Assembly: GCA_937859745.1 (NCBI GenBank)
Contig: CALMAQ010000200.1
Span: 1 to 42,075 of the forward strand
Direction: 5' to 3'
Origin: an uncultured Verrucomicrobiota bacterium
Lineage (GTDB): Bacteria > Verrucomicrobiota > Verrucomicrobiia > Chthoniobacterales > SZAS-18
Length of the DNA stretch: 42,075 nucleotides
The stretch's first letter is position 1; each line of letters begins with the position of its first letter. The notes below the pieces were generated by a model that had not been told where the DNA came from, did no database searches, and worked only from the letters and a program-made list of their open reading frames with translations. Made by a program: the position numbers and the translations under genes. This document shows, piece after piece, positions 24,349-35,124 of this stretch.

Positions 24349-25050
24349 TCAGGGAATGATCAGCACCTGTCCGCGCTTGAGTTTCTTCGGGTCCGTGATC
24401 GCGTTCTGGTTGGCGTCTTGGATGTCCTTGGCGCGTTCCTTCGACTTGTAGAACTTGCGCGCGATGCTGGCCAGCGTGTCCCCGGCCTGCACCTGGTAGA
24501 TGCGCGTCCCGGGAGCCAACCGCCGCTGGGCCTCGCGCTCGGCGGCTTTGCCGGCCAGCGAACCGCTTGGCCCCGGGTTGTCCGCCACGGTGTTCGCGCT
24601 GGCGGCGAGGGAGGCCTTCAGCGCCGCGATCTGCGTTTTCTGGTCCGTGTTTTCCTGGCGCAGGCGCAAGGCCTCCGCGTGATTAATTAAAGTGCCGCCG
24701 TTGAGATTCGTGGCCAGGATGGGTTCGATCCGCGTGGTGTTGTCCTTGGCTTCCTTGGCGTGGAGCCCGTTCGGCGCGACTTCGACGTAACGCCGGAAAT
24801 GATGCACCGCGCTAAGCGGGTCCTTGAGGTTCTTGTCGTAGATAAGGCCCAGCCGGAAATGCGCGTCCGCCGTCCGTGCCGTGCCATCCAGGGCTTTCTC
24901 GTAGAGGGCTACGGCACCCCGGTAATCCTGCGCCGCCTGTTTCTGCTCCGCCTGTTCCATCGCGGCACCGCTCTGGTCGAACGGCGAGTGCCCGCAGCCG
25001 GACACGAACAACACCGCCAGACACGCACCGATCAACCGTTGTCGCATCAT
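24349..25050 (-). CDS. LysM-domain lipoprotein with TPR-like repeats
   Basis: 233 residues. Signal peptide MMRQRLIGACLAVLFVSGC with lipobox VSGC. Residues 30-110 contain TPR-like repeats (AAQDYRGAVALYEKALDG, TADAHFRLGLIYDKNLKDPLSAVHHFRRYVEV). A short coiled coil follows (LRLRQENTDQKTQIAALKASL), then a C-terminal LysM domain (YQVQAGDTLASIARKFYKSKERAKDIQDAN) that binds peptidoglycan or other GlcNAc polymers. Layout resembles YbgF/NlpD-like envelope scaffolds. A tandem ATG (25047) is an alternative start. It is on the same strand as ppk2 but separated by 173 bases, so it probably has its own promoter. Confidence 0.88.
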   Translation of the reverse strand: MMRQRLIGACLAVLFVSGCGHSPFDQSGAAMEQAEQKQAAQDYRGAVALYEKALDGTARTADAHFRLGLIYDKNLKDPLSAVHHFRRYVEVAPNGLHAKEAKDNTTRIEPILATNLNGGTLINHAEALRLRQENTDQKTQIAALKASLAASANTVADNPGPSGSLAGKAAEREAQRRLAPGTRIYQVQAGDTLASIARKFYKSKERAKDIQDANQNAITDPKKLKRGQVLIIP

Positions 25051-25223
25051 CGGGTGCGATAAGGTCACATGCCAAGGTTGGATCATCCGGAAAAAGCCTG
25101 ATGTAGCCCGAAAGCGGCGGCGCTGCCGAACGTTTTTTGAAACATTCGCGGCGGTCGCCGTTCCGAGCGGAAGACGGCATCCCGCTCTTACTGCACTAGG
25201 CAGCGCTCGTCCTGCCCGGAAGT

Positions 25224-26027
25224 TCAGAGCCCCAGGCTTTCGAGAGCCTTGATCGTCTCGCGCAGCATGACGAGCCGCGCATGCCATTTGTAGTTGCCTG
25301 CCACGAGGTGCCAAGGGGCCTGCGTCGAGTTGGTGCGGTCGAACATTTCCTCGGCTGCCGAGTTGTGTTCGTCCCACTTCTGCCGGTTGCGCCAATCCTC
25401 GTCGCTGATCTTCCAGCTCTTGTAAGGATCGCCCTCGCGTCGTTTGAACCGGTCCAGTTGCTCGGTCTTCGTGATGTGGAAGTAGAACTTGGCGATCACC
25501 GTGCCGTCGTCGAGCAGAACCCGCTCGAACTCGTTGAGTTCCCGGTACGCGCGGCTCCATTGCGCTTGGGTGGCAAAACCCTCCACCCGCTCCACCAGTA
25601 CCCGCCCGTACCAGGAACGGTCGAATACGGCCACCTGGCCGCGCGGAGGCAGCCGGGTCCAAAAGCGCCAGAGATAGTTGCGGGCGTATTCCTGCGGAGT
25701 TGGCTTGATCGTTGAATAGACTCGCACCGTGCGCGGATCGAGTTTTTCCACGAGGCGCTTGATGGCTCCACCTTTCCCGGCAGCGTCGGGACCCTCGGCC
25801 ACCACGATGAGAGAGTGCTCCTTGTTTGCCGCCAGCTTGAGCTGGAGTTTGATCAGACGAAGCTGGTATTCCTTTAACCGCGATTTGTAGTGCTCCTCGC
25901 CCACGGCCTGGTCCTGATCCAGTGCATCCAGGCGCAGCAATTTCGGCGGTGCGAGGGCGGGTTTAATGTCGTCGCGGTCCATGTCGGTGAACGTTGATGG
26001 CAGGTTCTCGCCCGGAAGGGCAGTCAA
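25224..26027 (-). CDS. ppk2: Polyphosphate kinase 2 family protein
   Basis: 267 residues, normal for a single-domain PPK2, which transfers phosphate between polyphosphate and nucleotides (ADP/GDP or AMP/NMP depending on class). Walker A-type loop EGPDAAGKGGAIKR at about 78-91, the lid arginine region with TPQEYARNYLWRFW, the DRSWYGRVLVERVEGF Walker B-like motif, then FYFHITKTEQLDRFKRRE and AEEMFDRTNSTQAPWHLV, all PPK2 hallmarks. The class cannot be assigned confidently by eye; a short N-terminal extension precedes the fold. The Trm112-like gene ends four bases before this start, so the two are cotranscribed. Confidence 0.93.
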   Translation of the reverse strand: MTALPGENLPSTFTDMDRDDIKPALAPPKLLRLDALDQDQAVGEEHYKSRLKEYQLRLIKLQLKLAANKEHSLIVVAEGPDAAGKGGAIKRLVEKLDPRTVRVYSTIKPTPQEYARNYLWRFWTRLPPRGQVAVFDRSWYGRVLVERVEGFATQAQWSRAYRELNEFERVLLDDGTVIAKFYFHITKTEQLDRFKRREGDPYKSWKISDEDWRNRQKWDEHNSAAEEMFDRTNSTQAPWHLVAGNYKWHARLVMLRETIKALESLGL

Positions 26028-26031
26028 AAGC

Positions 26032-26295
26032 TCACGGCGGCGGCAACGAGATCGCCTCGTCCGCGAGCAGCACCGGGATGCCGTCCCAGATCGGGTAGAG
26101 GGCCGTACCGTCCCGACGCACCAGTCCGCCGTCCAAGGTCCGGGCTACCGGATGGCCAGCCAGGGTTAGCACCCCGCTGACGGCGGGCTGGGCGATCACC
26201 TGATTGAGCCGTGCCAGCAAGTCCGGTTCGCAAGCCGTGAGCCGCTGTCCGGTTTGCGGGCAGCGGAGGATGTCGAGCAGATCAGCCGGGGTCAT
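26032..26295 (-). CDS. Trm112-like small protein
   Basis: 87 residues from the ATG at 26295; a GTG at 26328 gives 98 residues. It reads MTPADLLDILRCPQTGQRL, then VLTLAGHPVARTLDGGLVRRDGTALYPIWDGIPVLLADEAI. The C-terminal YPIWDGIPVLL motif and the N-terminal LLDILRCP are diagnostic of the Trm112/YcaR family, whose members activate methyltransferases or act as small folding factors. Only one N-terminal Cys and no C-terminal CxxC pair are present, so zinc binding is doubtful, as in many bacterial members. It lies between the MoeZ-like and ppk2 genes in a compact same-strand run. Confidence 0.85.
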   Translation of the reverse strand: MTPADLLDILRCPQTGQRLTACEPDLLARLNQVIAQPAVSGVLTLAGHPVARTLDGGLVRRDGTALYPIWDGIPVLLADEAISLPPP

Positions 26296-26332
26296 GGCCT
26301 TGGTGGGCTCGCGGGCCGATGCAAGCACGGAT

Positions 26333-27544
26333 TCAATACTTCGGCACGGTGGGATCCACCTCGTCGGCCCACGCTTCGATCCCGCCCGCCACGTTGACGA
26401 GCTTGGAAAATCCCGCCTCGCGCAGCAGGCGCAACGCCTGCGCGCTGCGCCGCCCCGTCTTGCATTGCAAGGCGATCTCCTGGGCGCTGTCCAGCTCGCT
26501 CATGCGGGCGGGCAGTTCTCCCAGCGGGATCAACTTGGCACCGGGCAGCCGGGCAATCTCGTATTCGTACTTCTCGCGGACGTCGAGGAGCAACAAGTCT
26601 GCCTTGGCGTCCATCTTCTCCTTGAGTTGCCGCACGGAAATGACGGGCACGGCTTCCTCGGCGGCCTCCGCCGCCGCAGCTTGCGGCACACCGCAGAACT
26701 GTTCGTAATCGATCAGTTCGGTGATCGTCGGATGCTCGCTGCAAACAGGGCACTTGGGGTCACGCCGCAGCTTGAACTCCCGGAACTTCATCTTGAGCGC
26801 GTCGAAGTGGACCAGCCGCCCCAGCAGCGGCTCGCCGATGCCGACGATCAGCTTCACCGCCTCGATGGCCTGCATGACACCGATAATCCCCGGCAGGACG
26901 CCCAGCACGCCGCCCTCGGCGCAACTCGGCACCATGCCGGGCGGCGGGGGCTCGGGGAACATGCAGCGGTAGCACGGGCCACCCAGGTGCGGAGCGAACA
27001 CCGTGCATTGGCCCTCGAACCGGAAGATCGAGCCGTAGATGTTCGGCTTCTTGAGGAAAACGCAGATGTCGTTGGACAGGTAGCGGGTCGGAAAATTGTC
27101 CGTGCCGTCGATGACGATGTCGTATCCCTCGACGATCCGCCGGGCATTGTCGCTGCTGAAGAGGCAATCGTGCAGATCGACCTGCACGTTCGGGTTTGCC
27201 GCACGGATGCGGTCCCTGGCGGAGTTGAGCTTCTTGCGGCCCACGTCCTCGGTCCCGTGGAGGATCTGGCGCTGGAGATTGGAATAATCGACCACGTCAA
27301 AGTCCACCAGTCCCAGCCGCCCGACCCCGGCAGCGGCGAGGTAGAGAGCGATAGGCGAACCGAGGCCGCCCGTGCCGATGCAGAGCACGCGCGCCGCCTT
27401 CAGGCGGCGCTGCCCTTCCATTGTCACCTCGGGCATGATGAGGTGCCGCGAGTAGCGGCTGATCTCGTCGTTGCTGAGGCGGATGGAGTCGAGGCGGCTG
27501 GAGTCGAGGATTCCGCCGGCAGGTACGGAGGGGTTCGGCGTCAT
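26333..27544 (-). CDS. moeZ: Sulfur-carrier adenylyltransferase/sulfurtransferase (MoeZ/MoeBR-like)
   Basis: 403 residues from the ATG at 27544. The N-terminal ThiF/MoeB domain has the ATP loop CIGTGGLGSP (55-64), VDFDVVDYSNLQRQ, YDIVIDGTDNFPTRY, and zinc-binding CYRC and CPVC pairs. The C-terminal rhodanese domain carries the persulfide Cys361 in QCKTGRRSAQA. This two-domain layout activates small ubiquitin-like sulfur carriers (MoaD, ThiS, CysO) by adenylation and then loads sulfur, supporting molybdopterin, thiamine, cysteine or tRNA thiolation. No carrier gene is in the window, so the partner is open. 23 bases separate it from the upstream superoxide dismutase gene. Confidence 0.92.
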   Translation of the reverse strand: MTPNPSVPAGGILDSSRLDSIRLSNDEISRYSRHLIMPEVTMEGQRRLKAARVLCIGTGGLGSPIALYLAAAGVGRLGLVDFDVVDYSNLQRQILHGTEDVGRKKLNSARDRIRAANPNVQVDLHDCLFSSDNARRIVEGYDIVIDGTDNFPTRYLSNDICVFLKKPNIYGSIFRFEGQCTVFAPHLGGPCYRCMFPEPPPPGMVPSCAEGGVLGVLPGIIGVMQAIEAVKLIVGIGEPLLGRLVHFDALKMKFREFKLRRDPKCPVCSEHPTITELIDYEQFCGVPQAAAAEAAEEAVPVISVRQLKEKMDAKADLLLLDVREKYEYEIARLPGAKLIPLGELPARMSELDSAQEIALQCKTGRRSAQALRLLREAGFSKLVNVAGGIEAWADEVDPTVPKY

Positions 27545-27567
27545 GGTTCCCCGAAGATGCCCCACGT

Positions 27568-28308
27568 TCAGGCGGCAGCAACCGCTTTCGCCAAGCGCAC
27601 GGCGACATCGTCGTAATTCACGACGGTCAGGAAAGCCTTGATGTAATCCGCGCGCTTGTTCTGGTACTTGAGGTAGTAGGCGTGCTCCCACACGTCAACG
27701 GCCAGGATCGGCGTGATGCTCTGGAGCGTCTGGTTCTGGTGCTTCTCGGCAGAGATGACCTGCAAACGGGCCGAGAGGGCATCATAGCCCAAGATCCCCC
27801 AGCCGCTACCTTGCACCGCGCCTGCCGTCGCGGCGAACACCTTCTCAAAGGCTTCCTGTCCGCCGAAAGCCGTCTTGATGGCATCGGCCAGTGCGCCCGC
27901 GGGCTTGCTGCCGCCCTTTTTCATGTTATTCCAGAACATCGTGTGCAGCGCATGCCCACTGCCGTGGAAGGCAAGTTCCTCGTTCCAATGGCCGATCAGC
28001 GTGGCATCGCCGCTGCCGGTGGCGATGGCCGCCAGGGCTTCCAGCGCGACGTTCGCGCCCTTGACGTAGGCGGCGTGGTGGATGTCGTGATGCAGCCGCA
28101 TGGTTTTCTCGTCGATTGCCGGCTCCAGCGCGGCGTAGTCGTAAGGGAGCGGCGGCAGCACGCACTTTCCATCCTTGAAACCGACCTCGCTTTCCTTGGC
28201 GACGGCGGATTTATGGTCCTCCGCCACGGCCAGGAGCGGCACCGCCGTGACTGCCAGGGCGCTAAGCCCGAGGGTTTTGAAGGCTTCGCGGCGTGGGATG
28301 GCGTTCAT
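27568..28308 (-). CDS. Exported Fe/Mn superoxide dismutase
   Basis: 246 residues from the ATG at 28308 (an ATG at 28335 adds nine). The N-terminus MNAIPRREAFKTLGLSALAVTAVPLLAVAED is a signal with an RR pair, consistent with Tat export of a folded metalloenzyme. The SOD fold follows: LPPLPYDYAALEPAIDEKTMRLHHDIHHAAYV (first His ligand), GHALHTMFWNNM (second), GSGWGILGYD, and DVWEHAYYLKYQNKRADYI with the Asp and third His ligands. It converts superoxide to peroxide and oxygen outside the cytoplasm. Metal choice (Fe or Mn) is not decided by the visible residues. It begins the minus-strand run with moeZ, Trm112-like and ppk2, and is divergent from the FAD oxidoreductase. Confidence 0.93.
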   Translation of the reverse strand: MNAIPRREAFKTLGLSALAVTAVPLLAVAEDHKSAVAKESEVGFKDGKCVLPPLPYDYAALEPAIDEKTMRLHHDIHHAAYVKGANVALEALAAIATGSGDATLIGHWNEELAFHGSGHALHTMFWNNMKKGGSKPAGALADAIKTAFGGQEAFEKVFAATAGAVQGSGWGILGYDALSARLQVISAEKHQNQTLQSITPILAVDVWEHAYYLKYQNKRADYIKAFLTVVNYDDVAVRLAKAVAAA

Positions 28309-28478
28309 AAGGGAATGGTCGGCAATGTTCTGCATTGCTAAACCCGGAGGTCTTGCTTTACAAGCAGGGCCAGTGAAACTGTCTGAGAAAGATTTGGCCG
28401 GTCTGCGGACGCCGTCCGACGGACATCCTCGCCCCCTGCGATCTGCCGCCGGACCGGTTTTCTACGCGGGATGTAACC

Positions 28479-29666
28479 ATGATTGAGCGCGATTATCTGG
28501 TGGTTGGCGCGGGCACGGCGGGCGTCAGCGTCTGCGAGGGCATCCGCCAGTACGACAAACGTGGCAAGGTCATGCTCGTCGGCAACGAGAACTACTCGCC
28601 CTACTCGCGCACCGCGCTTTCTAAGCGGTTCCTGAGCGACAAGGATTTTTCCCCGGAAGGTACGGCCTACCATCCGGCGGAATGGTTCCAGGAGCAGAAG
28701 ATCGACCTGCGCCTGAACACGGTGGTGACGCAGTTCAACATCGACCGCCACCTGGCCGTCCTGAGCAATGGCCAGACCGTCGAGTTCAAGAAGGCGTGCT
28801 TGGCGACTGGCAGCCGCCCCCTGCGCCCGCAGGTCGCGGGCACCAACTTGGGAAATATCATTTATCTCCGCAGCATGGGGGACGCCAAGGCGCTCAAGGA
28901 GATGGCGGCCATCGAGGGCAGCATCATGGTTGTGGGCAGCGGGTTTATCGCCGTGGAGGCCGCCGCCGCGTTGCGGACCACGCGCTGCAAGGTGTCCCTG
29001 CTCACCCGCGACGCCGCCCTGTGGAGCCAGATGCTCGACGCCGAGACCGCCACGTGGCTGACGAACCTCTTTCGCCACCACGGCGTGACGCTGCACCTCC
29101 AGGAAAATCTCAACGGTTTTGAAGGCAAGACCGTGCTGCGGAACATCCAGACCAAAAACGGCAACCGTTATCCCGCCTCGCTCGCGCTCGTCGCCGTCGG
29201 CGCGGAGATGAACCTCGAACTGGTCCGCAACACCCCGCTCAACAGCCCGAAAGGCACGCCCGTCAACGAATTCCTGGAAACCGACGAGAAGGGCATCTAC
29301 GCGGCGGGCGACATCGCCCTGTATCCCGACCGCATCTTCGGCGGCGTGCGCCGGACCGACCACTGGGACAACGCGCGGCAGCAGGGCTTGTTCGCCGGGG
29401 CGAACATGACCGGCAAGAAGCGGCAGCGCTACGACCACCTGCCCCAGTACACGAGCGAGTTGTTCGACCTCACGCTGGACTTCCTGGGCAACTTCGGCAA
29501 CGGCGCGCCGTTGCAGCCGGTGCTGGATGGCTCGCGCGAGAAGAAATCGTTCGCCGTGCGCTACCTCCAAGGGGACAAACTGCAGGCGGCGTTCCTTTGC
29601 AACCGCCCGGCCGACGAGGTGGCCGCGCTCGCGGACGACCTGCGGGCCGCTCACGTTAAAGGGTAG
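28479..29666 (+). CDS. FAD-dependent pyridine nucleotide-disulfide oxidoreductase (ferredoxin reductase-like)
   Basis: 395 residues. The N-terminal FAD-binding motif YLVVGAGTAGVSV is at about residues 6-18. The second dinucleotide motif, SIMVVGSGFIAVEAAAAL, is near 148-165 (GxGxxxxE type for NADH), followed by the family motif IYAAGDIALY and a C-terminal reductase domain. The conserved LATGSRPLRP loop is present. The layout fits the AIF/ferredoxin reductase group without redox-active Cys-x4-Cys. The electron acceptor is unknown; no ferredoxin or Rieske gene is adjacent. It is divergent from the SOD gene across 170 bases holding short GC-rich inverted repeats. Confidence 0.85.
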   Translation: MIERDYLVVGAGTAGVSVCEGIRQYDKRGKVMLVGNENYSPYSRTALSKRFLSDKDFSPEGTAYHPAEWFQEQKIDLRLNTVVTQFNIDRHLAVLSNGQTVEFKKACLATGSRPLRPQVAGTNLGNIIYLRSMGDAKALKEMAAIEGSIMVVGSGFIAVEAAAALRTTRCKVSLLTRDAALWSQMLDAETATWLTNLFRHHGVTLHLQENLNGFEGKTVLRNIQTKNGNRYPASLALVAVGAEMNLELVRNTPLNSPKGTPVNEFLETDEKGIYAAGDIALYPDRIFGGVRRTDHWDNARQQGLFAGANMTGKKRQRYDHLPQYTSELFDLTLDFLGNFGNGAPLQPVLDGSREKKSFAVRYLQGDKLQAAFLCNRPADEVAALADDLRAAHVKG

Positions 29667-29749
29667 CCGGCAGCCTTTGCCCGCCGGAACGCTCGCGGCG
29701 AGGCGGCCGGTGTGCTAACGGTCTTGGAACCAGCGCGCCGTTTTTCGCC

Positions 29750-31333
29750 ATGTCCCCTGCCCCTCGCATCACGCTCTACGATACCACCCTGCGCGACGGC
29801 ACCCAGGGCGAGGGGATCAACTTCAGCGTCCTGGATAAGCTCCGCATCGCGGAAAAGCTCGACGCCTTCGGCATGCATTACATTGAGGGGGGCTGGCCGG
29901 GCTCGAACCCGAAGGACGCTGCCTTCTTCGAGGAAGCGCGCAGGCACAGCTTTCGGCACGCCCGGCTGGCCGCCTTCGGGAGCACGCGCCGCGCGAACGT
30001 GCCGGTGGAGCAGGACCCGCAGATCGCGCTCCTCCTCGACGCCCGGACGCCCGTGGTGACGATCTTCGGCAAGAGCTGGCGGCTGCACGTCACCGAGGTG
30101 CTCGGCATCAATCCGGCCGAGAACCGGGCCATGATCCGCGACAGCGTCCAGCACCTCAAGCGCCACGGCCGGGAGACCGTCTACGACGCCGAACACTTCT
30201 TCGACGGCTACAAGGACGACGCCGAACACGCTCTGGGTACGCTCGCCTCGGCGCACGAGGGGGGCGCGGACCTCCTCGTGCTCTGCGACACGAACGGCGG
30301 CTGCCTGCCGGATGAAGTGGAAGCCATCTTCCGGGCCGCGACGGCGCACCTGCCCGCCGCCCGGCTCGGCATCCACACGCACAACGACTGCGGTCTCGGC
30401 GTGGCGAACGCCCTCGCGGCGGTCCGCGCCGGGGCCGTGCAGGTGCAGGGCACCATCAACGGTTACGGGGAACGCACCGGCAACTGCAACCTGACCACCC
30501 TCGTGCCGTGCCTGCAGGCAAAAATGGGCCTGCAAGTCGTCGCGGATCTGCCGCAACTGACGGAACTGGCCTTCTTCGTCGCCGAACTCGCCAACTGCCC
30601 GCACGACCCGCGCGCGCCGTTCGTCGGCTCGACGGCCTTCGCCCACAAGGGCGGGGTGCATGTCCACGCTGTCCAGAAGCTCGCGCGCAGCTACGAGCAC
30701 ATGGACCCCGCGGCGGTTGGCAACCGCCAGCACATCCTCGTTTCCGAGCTTTCCGGCCAGAGCAACGTGCTCGCCAAGACGCGCGCTCTCGGCCTCGACT
30801 TGGCCAAGGGCGGACCGGAGGTCACGGCGTTGCTGGCGGAGATCAAGCGGCTGGAAAAGGAGGGCTACGAGTTCGAGGCGGCGGAGGCGAGCTTCGAGCT
30901 GCTGGTCCGCAGGCGCCTCGGGCTGCACCAACCTCTGTTCACGTTGCAGGAGTACCACTGCAACTACCGCCGCACCGGCAACCGGCTTTACGAGACATGC
31001 GAGGCCACCGTCAAGCTGCGCGTCGGCAACACCCACGAGTACACCGTGGCCGAGGGCGACGGACCGGTGAACGCGCTGGACGCCGCCCTCCGCAAGGCCT
31101 TACGTCCGTTCTATCCCGCCATCGACGGGATCGCGTTGCACGACTACAAGGTCCGCATCATCGACAGCCATCAAGCAACGGCGGCGCGCACCCGGGTGCT
31201 GATCGTTACCAGCGACGGGTACAAAGCCTGGAGCACGGTCGGCGTTAGCGGCAACATCATCGAAGCCAGTTGGCTGGCGCTGATTGACGGGATCGAATAC
31301 AAATTGGCCGACAGCGTCCCAACGACACACTGA
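29750..31333 (+). CDS. cimA: Citramalate synthase
   Basis: 527 residues, the CimA length. It condenses acetyl-CoA with pyruvate to give (R)-citramalate, a threonine-independent entry to isoleucine. HMGL-like TIM barrel marks are ITLYDTTLRDGTQGEG, HYIEGGWPGSNPKD, CDTNGGCLPDEV and the metal ligands in LGIHTHNDCGLGVAN. HKGGVHVHAV, as in CimA/2-isopropylmalate synthases, follows. The GGWPGSNPKD loop separates CimA from LeuA. A LeuA-type allosteric domain is at the C-terminus (IALHDYKVRIID). It is 84 bases behind the oxidoreductase gene and nearly touches the next gene (TGA then ATG two bases later). Confidence 0.92.
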   Translation: MSPAPRITLYDTTLRDGTQGEGINFSVLDKLRIAEKLDAFGMHYIEGGWPGSNPKDAAFFEEARRHSFRHARLAAFGSTRRANVPVEQDPQIALLLDARTPVVTIFGKSWRLHVTEVLGINPAENRAMIRDSVQHLKRHGRETVYDAEHFFDGYKDDAEHALGTLASAHEGGADLLVLCDTNGGCLPDEVEAIFRAATAHLPAARLGIHTHNDCGLGVANALAAVRAGAVQVQGTINGYGERTGNCNLTTLVPCLQAKMGLQVVADLPQLTELAFFVAELANCPHDPRAPFVGSTAFAHKGGVHVHAVQKLARSYEHMDPAAVGNRQHILVSELSGQSNVLAKTRALGLDLAKGGPEVTALLAEIKRLEKEGYEFEAAEASFELLVRRRLGLHQPLFTLQEYHCNYRRTGNRLYETCEATVKLRVGNTHEYTVAEGDGPVNALDAALRKALRPFYPAIDGIALHDYKVRIIDSHQATAARTRVLIVTSDGYKAWSTVGVSGNIIEASWLALIDGIEYKLADSVPTTH

Positions 31334-31335
31334 AC

Positions 31336-31899
31336 ATGCTCAAAGAACCTTGCTCTCCGCTCAAACTCCTTGTCACTGGCCTGGCTGCCACCAGCCTGGC
31401 GGCGTTCGCTGCCACGTCGCCCGCCCAACAACCACCCGCCGCCACGGCCGTCGCGGCCCCCGCCCCGGCGGAAGATCTCTCTTTTCCCGTGGGGCGGTCA
31501 GTGGTGGAGTCCGCGACGTACACCGTCGCCGCGACGGCGGACTACGCCTCGAAGCAAAAAGGGGCCAAGCTCCGGTTCACGGCTGTCGAGACGAACGATG
31601 CCGGGAAGAACACCCATGTGCTGACCGTCAACACCGGCAAGCACAAGACGGTCGCGCAGCTGGGCGACACACTGGCCGGAATCTTCCGCCAGTACCTCGC
31701 GGCCGCTCCCGCCAACCAGGAGATCGGCAAGATCGGGGACCTCAACCACGGGGGAGAGGTCCGCTTCTACGCGGAGTCCCAAGAGAGTCTGCGCTACGAG
31801 TGGGAAGCGCCGGGTCAACCGGCGCAGTCCACCCATTTCAAGCGGGGCGACATCCAGGCGTTTCTCGGCATCCTCACGCATCCTGCCTCGGCACAGTAG
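31336..31899 (+). CDS. Hypothetical secreted protein
   Basis: 187 residues, no family recognised. It starts MLKEPCSPLKLLVTGLAATSLAAFAATSPAQQ, a Sec-type signal peptide with likely cleavage after the SPA or TSPAQ region; a Cys at residue 6 is in the n-region, not a lipobox. A Pro/Ala linker follows, then a domain with DYASKQKGAKLRF, AQLGDTLAGIFRQYLAAAPANQEIG and SLRYEWEAP. The ATG lies two bases after the cimA stop, so it is probably translated from the cimA message, but the link to isoleucine synthesis is unclear. It converges on hppA with 15 bases between the stops. Confidence 0.75.
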   Translation: MLKEPCSPLKLLVTGLAATSLAAFAATSPAQQPPAATAVAAPAPAEDLSFPVGRSVVESATYTVAATADYASKQKGAKLRFTAVETNDAGKNTHVLTVNTGKHKTVAQLGDTLAGIFRQYLAAAPANQEIGKIGDLNHGGEVRFYAESQESLRYEWEAPGQPAQSTHFKRGDIQAFLGILTHPASAQ

Positions 31900-31914
31900 G
31901 AGCGACACGTCGGC

Positions 31915-34008
<2,094 letters not shown>

Positions 34009-34174
34009 AGCGGGAGGGGAAAATCGTGGGGGTAAAGGGGTGCCGATACAGGGAGGCGGCCAATCTAGTGACTTCCTGCCGGGCCGCAATCCTTTTCCTG
34101 CCTAACGTGCAAACACCTTTTTGGATGGCCGAAAACGACCAAAATCCGAGCCTCGCCGGGCGCAAAACCTTTTG

Positions 34175-35089
34175 CTAACCGCCTTTCGCCACCAGCGAAA
34201 GGATCGCTTTCTGAACGTGCAGCCGGTTCTCCGCCTGGGTGAAGATCGTGTCTGCGTTCACCTCCAGCACGCCGGCGGTGATTTCCTTTCCCCGGTAGGC
34301 GGGCAGGCAGTGCATGACCAGCGCGCCCGGGCCAGCCCGCTTGACCAGCCGCTCGTCGATCCCGTAGCGACGCAGGTCCGCTAGCCGTTCGGCCGCCTCC
34401 GCTTCCATGCCCATGCTGACCCAGACATCCGTGTAGAGCACGTCCGCCCCGGCCGCCGCCGCAGCTGGGTCCTCCTCGCAGACCACGTTCGCGCTGGCCC
34501 CGAGCCGGGCAAGCAGTCCGGCGGAGGGCCGGTACTTCGCGGGTGCCGCGATGATCAGCCGGAAGTCGCCCAGCCTCGCCGCCGCCCACATCCACGAGGC
34601 AGGCACGTTGCACGCCCCGTCTCCCAGATAGCAGATCGTCTTGCCCCGCCACGTCCCCAGCCGCTCCTGGATCGTCAGCAGGTCGGCAAGGATCTGGCAG
34701 GGATGTTCGGCGTCCGTGAGCGCGTTGATGGTCGGCAACCCGCTGGTGCGGGCGAACGTCTCGACATCCTGTTGCGAGAAAGTGCGGATGACCGCGCCAT
34801 GGAGCATCCGCCCCATCACGCGCGCCGTGTCCTCGACCGGTTCGCCGCGGCTGCCCATGTGCAGGTCGCTGCCGTTGAAGAACAGGGCGTCGCCGCCGAG
34901 TTCCCGGATGCCGACCTCGAAGCTGACCCGGGTGCGCGTGGAACTCTTGCTGAAGATCAGGCCCCAGCAGCGGTGCCGCAGCGGGTGCTCCGCGTGCCGC
35001 CCGCGGCTGGCCTTCATGGCGGCCCCCAGCGAGACAACCTCCAAGATTTCCTCACGTGACAGCGATTCGATGGACAGCAGGTTCTTCAT
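34175..35089 (-). CDS. argF: Ornithine carbamoyltransferase
   Basis: 304 residues from the ATG at 35089. Forms citrulline from ornithine and carbamoyl phosphate; cytoplasmic trimer. Carbamoyl-phosphate loop SKSSTRTRVSFEVG, the QQDVETFARTSGLPTINAL segment, HPCQILADLLTIQE, ornithine/lysine-region VWVSMGMEAEA (SMG loop) and the HCLPA catalytic Cys motif (MHCLPAYRG) are all present. Its start is 35 bases behind the argD stop, forming an argD-argF arrangement on the minus strand. The stop is followed by a small GCAAAA/TTTTGC palindrome (34162-34175). Confidence 0.97.
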   Translation of the reverse strand: MKNLLSIESLSREEILEVVSLGAAMKASRGRHAEHPLRHRCWGLIFSKSSTRTRVSFEVGIRELGGDALFFNGSDLHMGSRGEPVEDTARVMGRMLHGAVIRTFSQQDVETFARTSGLPTINALTDAEHPCQILADLLTIQERLGTWRGKTICYLGDGACNVPASWMWAAARLGDFRLIIAAPAKYRPSAGLLARLGASANVVCEEDPAAAAAGADVLYTDVWVSMGMEAEAAERLADLRRYGIDERLVKRAGPGALVMHCLPAYRGKEITAGVLEVNADTIFTQAENRLHVQKAILSLVAKGG

Positions 35090-35124
35090 GGACGGCTGAA
35101 AAGCAGACCGGGAAAGCACGGGCC

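Noticed and set aside
25127-25148. Inverted repeat CGAACGTTT-N4-AAACATTCG between ppk2 and the LysM lipoprotein gene, considered as a terminator
   Set aside because: The stem has a mismatch or G-T pair, is A/T-rich and is not followed by a T-run, so a terminator call is not supported.
26204-27616. A 470-residue plus-strand frame opposite moeZ and Trm112-like genes
   Set aside because: No recognisable motif, and the minus strand holds two well-supported genes across the same span.
28404-28425. Short GC palindromes CGGAC-GCC-GTCCG in the SOD/oxidoreductase divergent region
   Set aside because: Five-base arms in high-G+C DNA are expected by chance, and no regulator consensus fits.
28338-29654. 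A 438-residue minus-strand frame opposite the FAD oxidoreductase
   Set aside because: The plus-strand protein has both dinucleotide-binding motifs in the right order; the reverse frame has none.
29651-31036. A 461-residue minus-strand frame opposite cimA
   Set aside because: cimA has complete catalytic motifs; the reverse frame is its compositional shadow.
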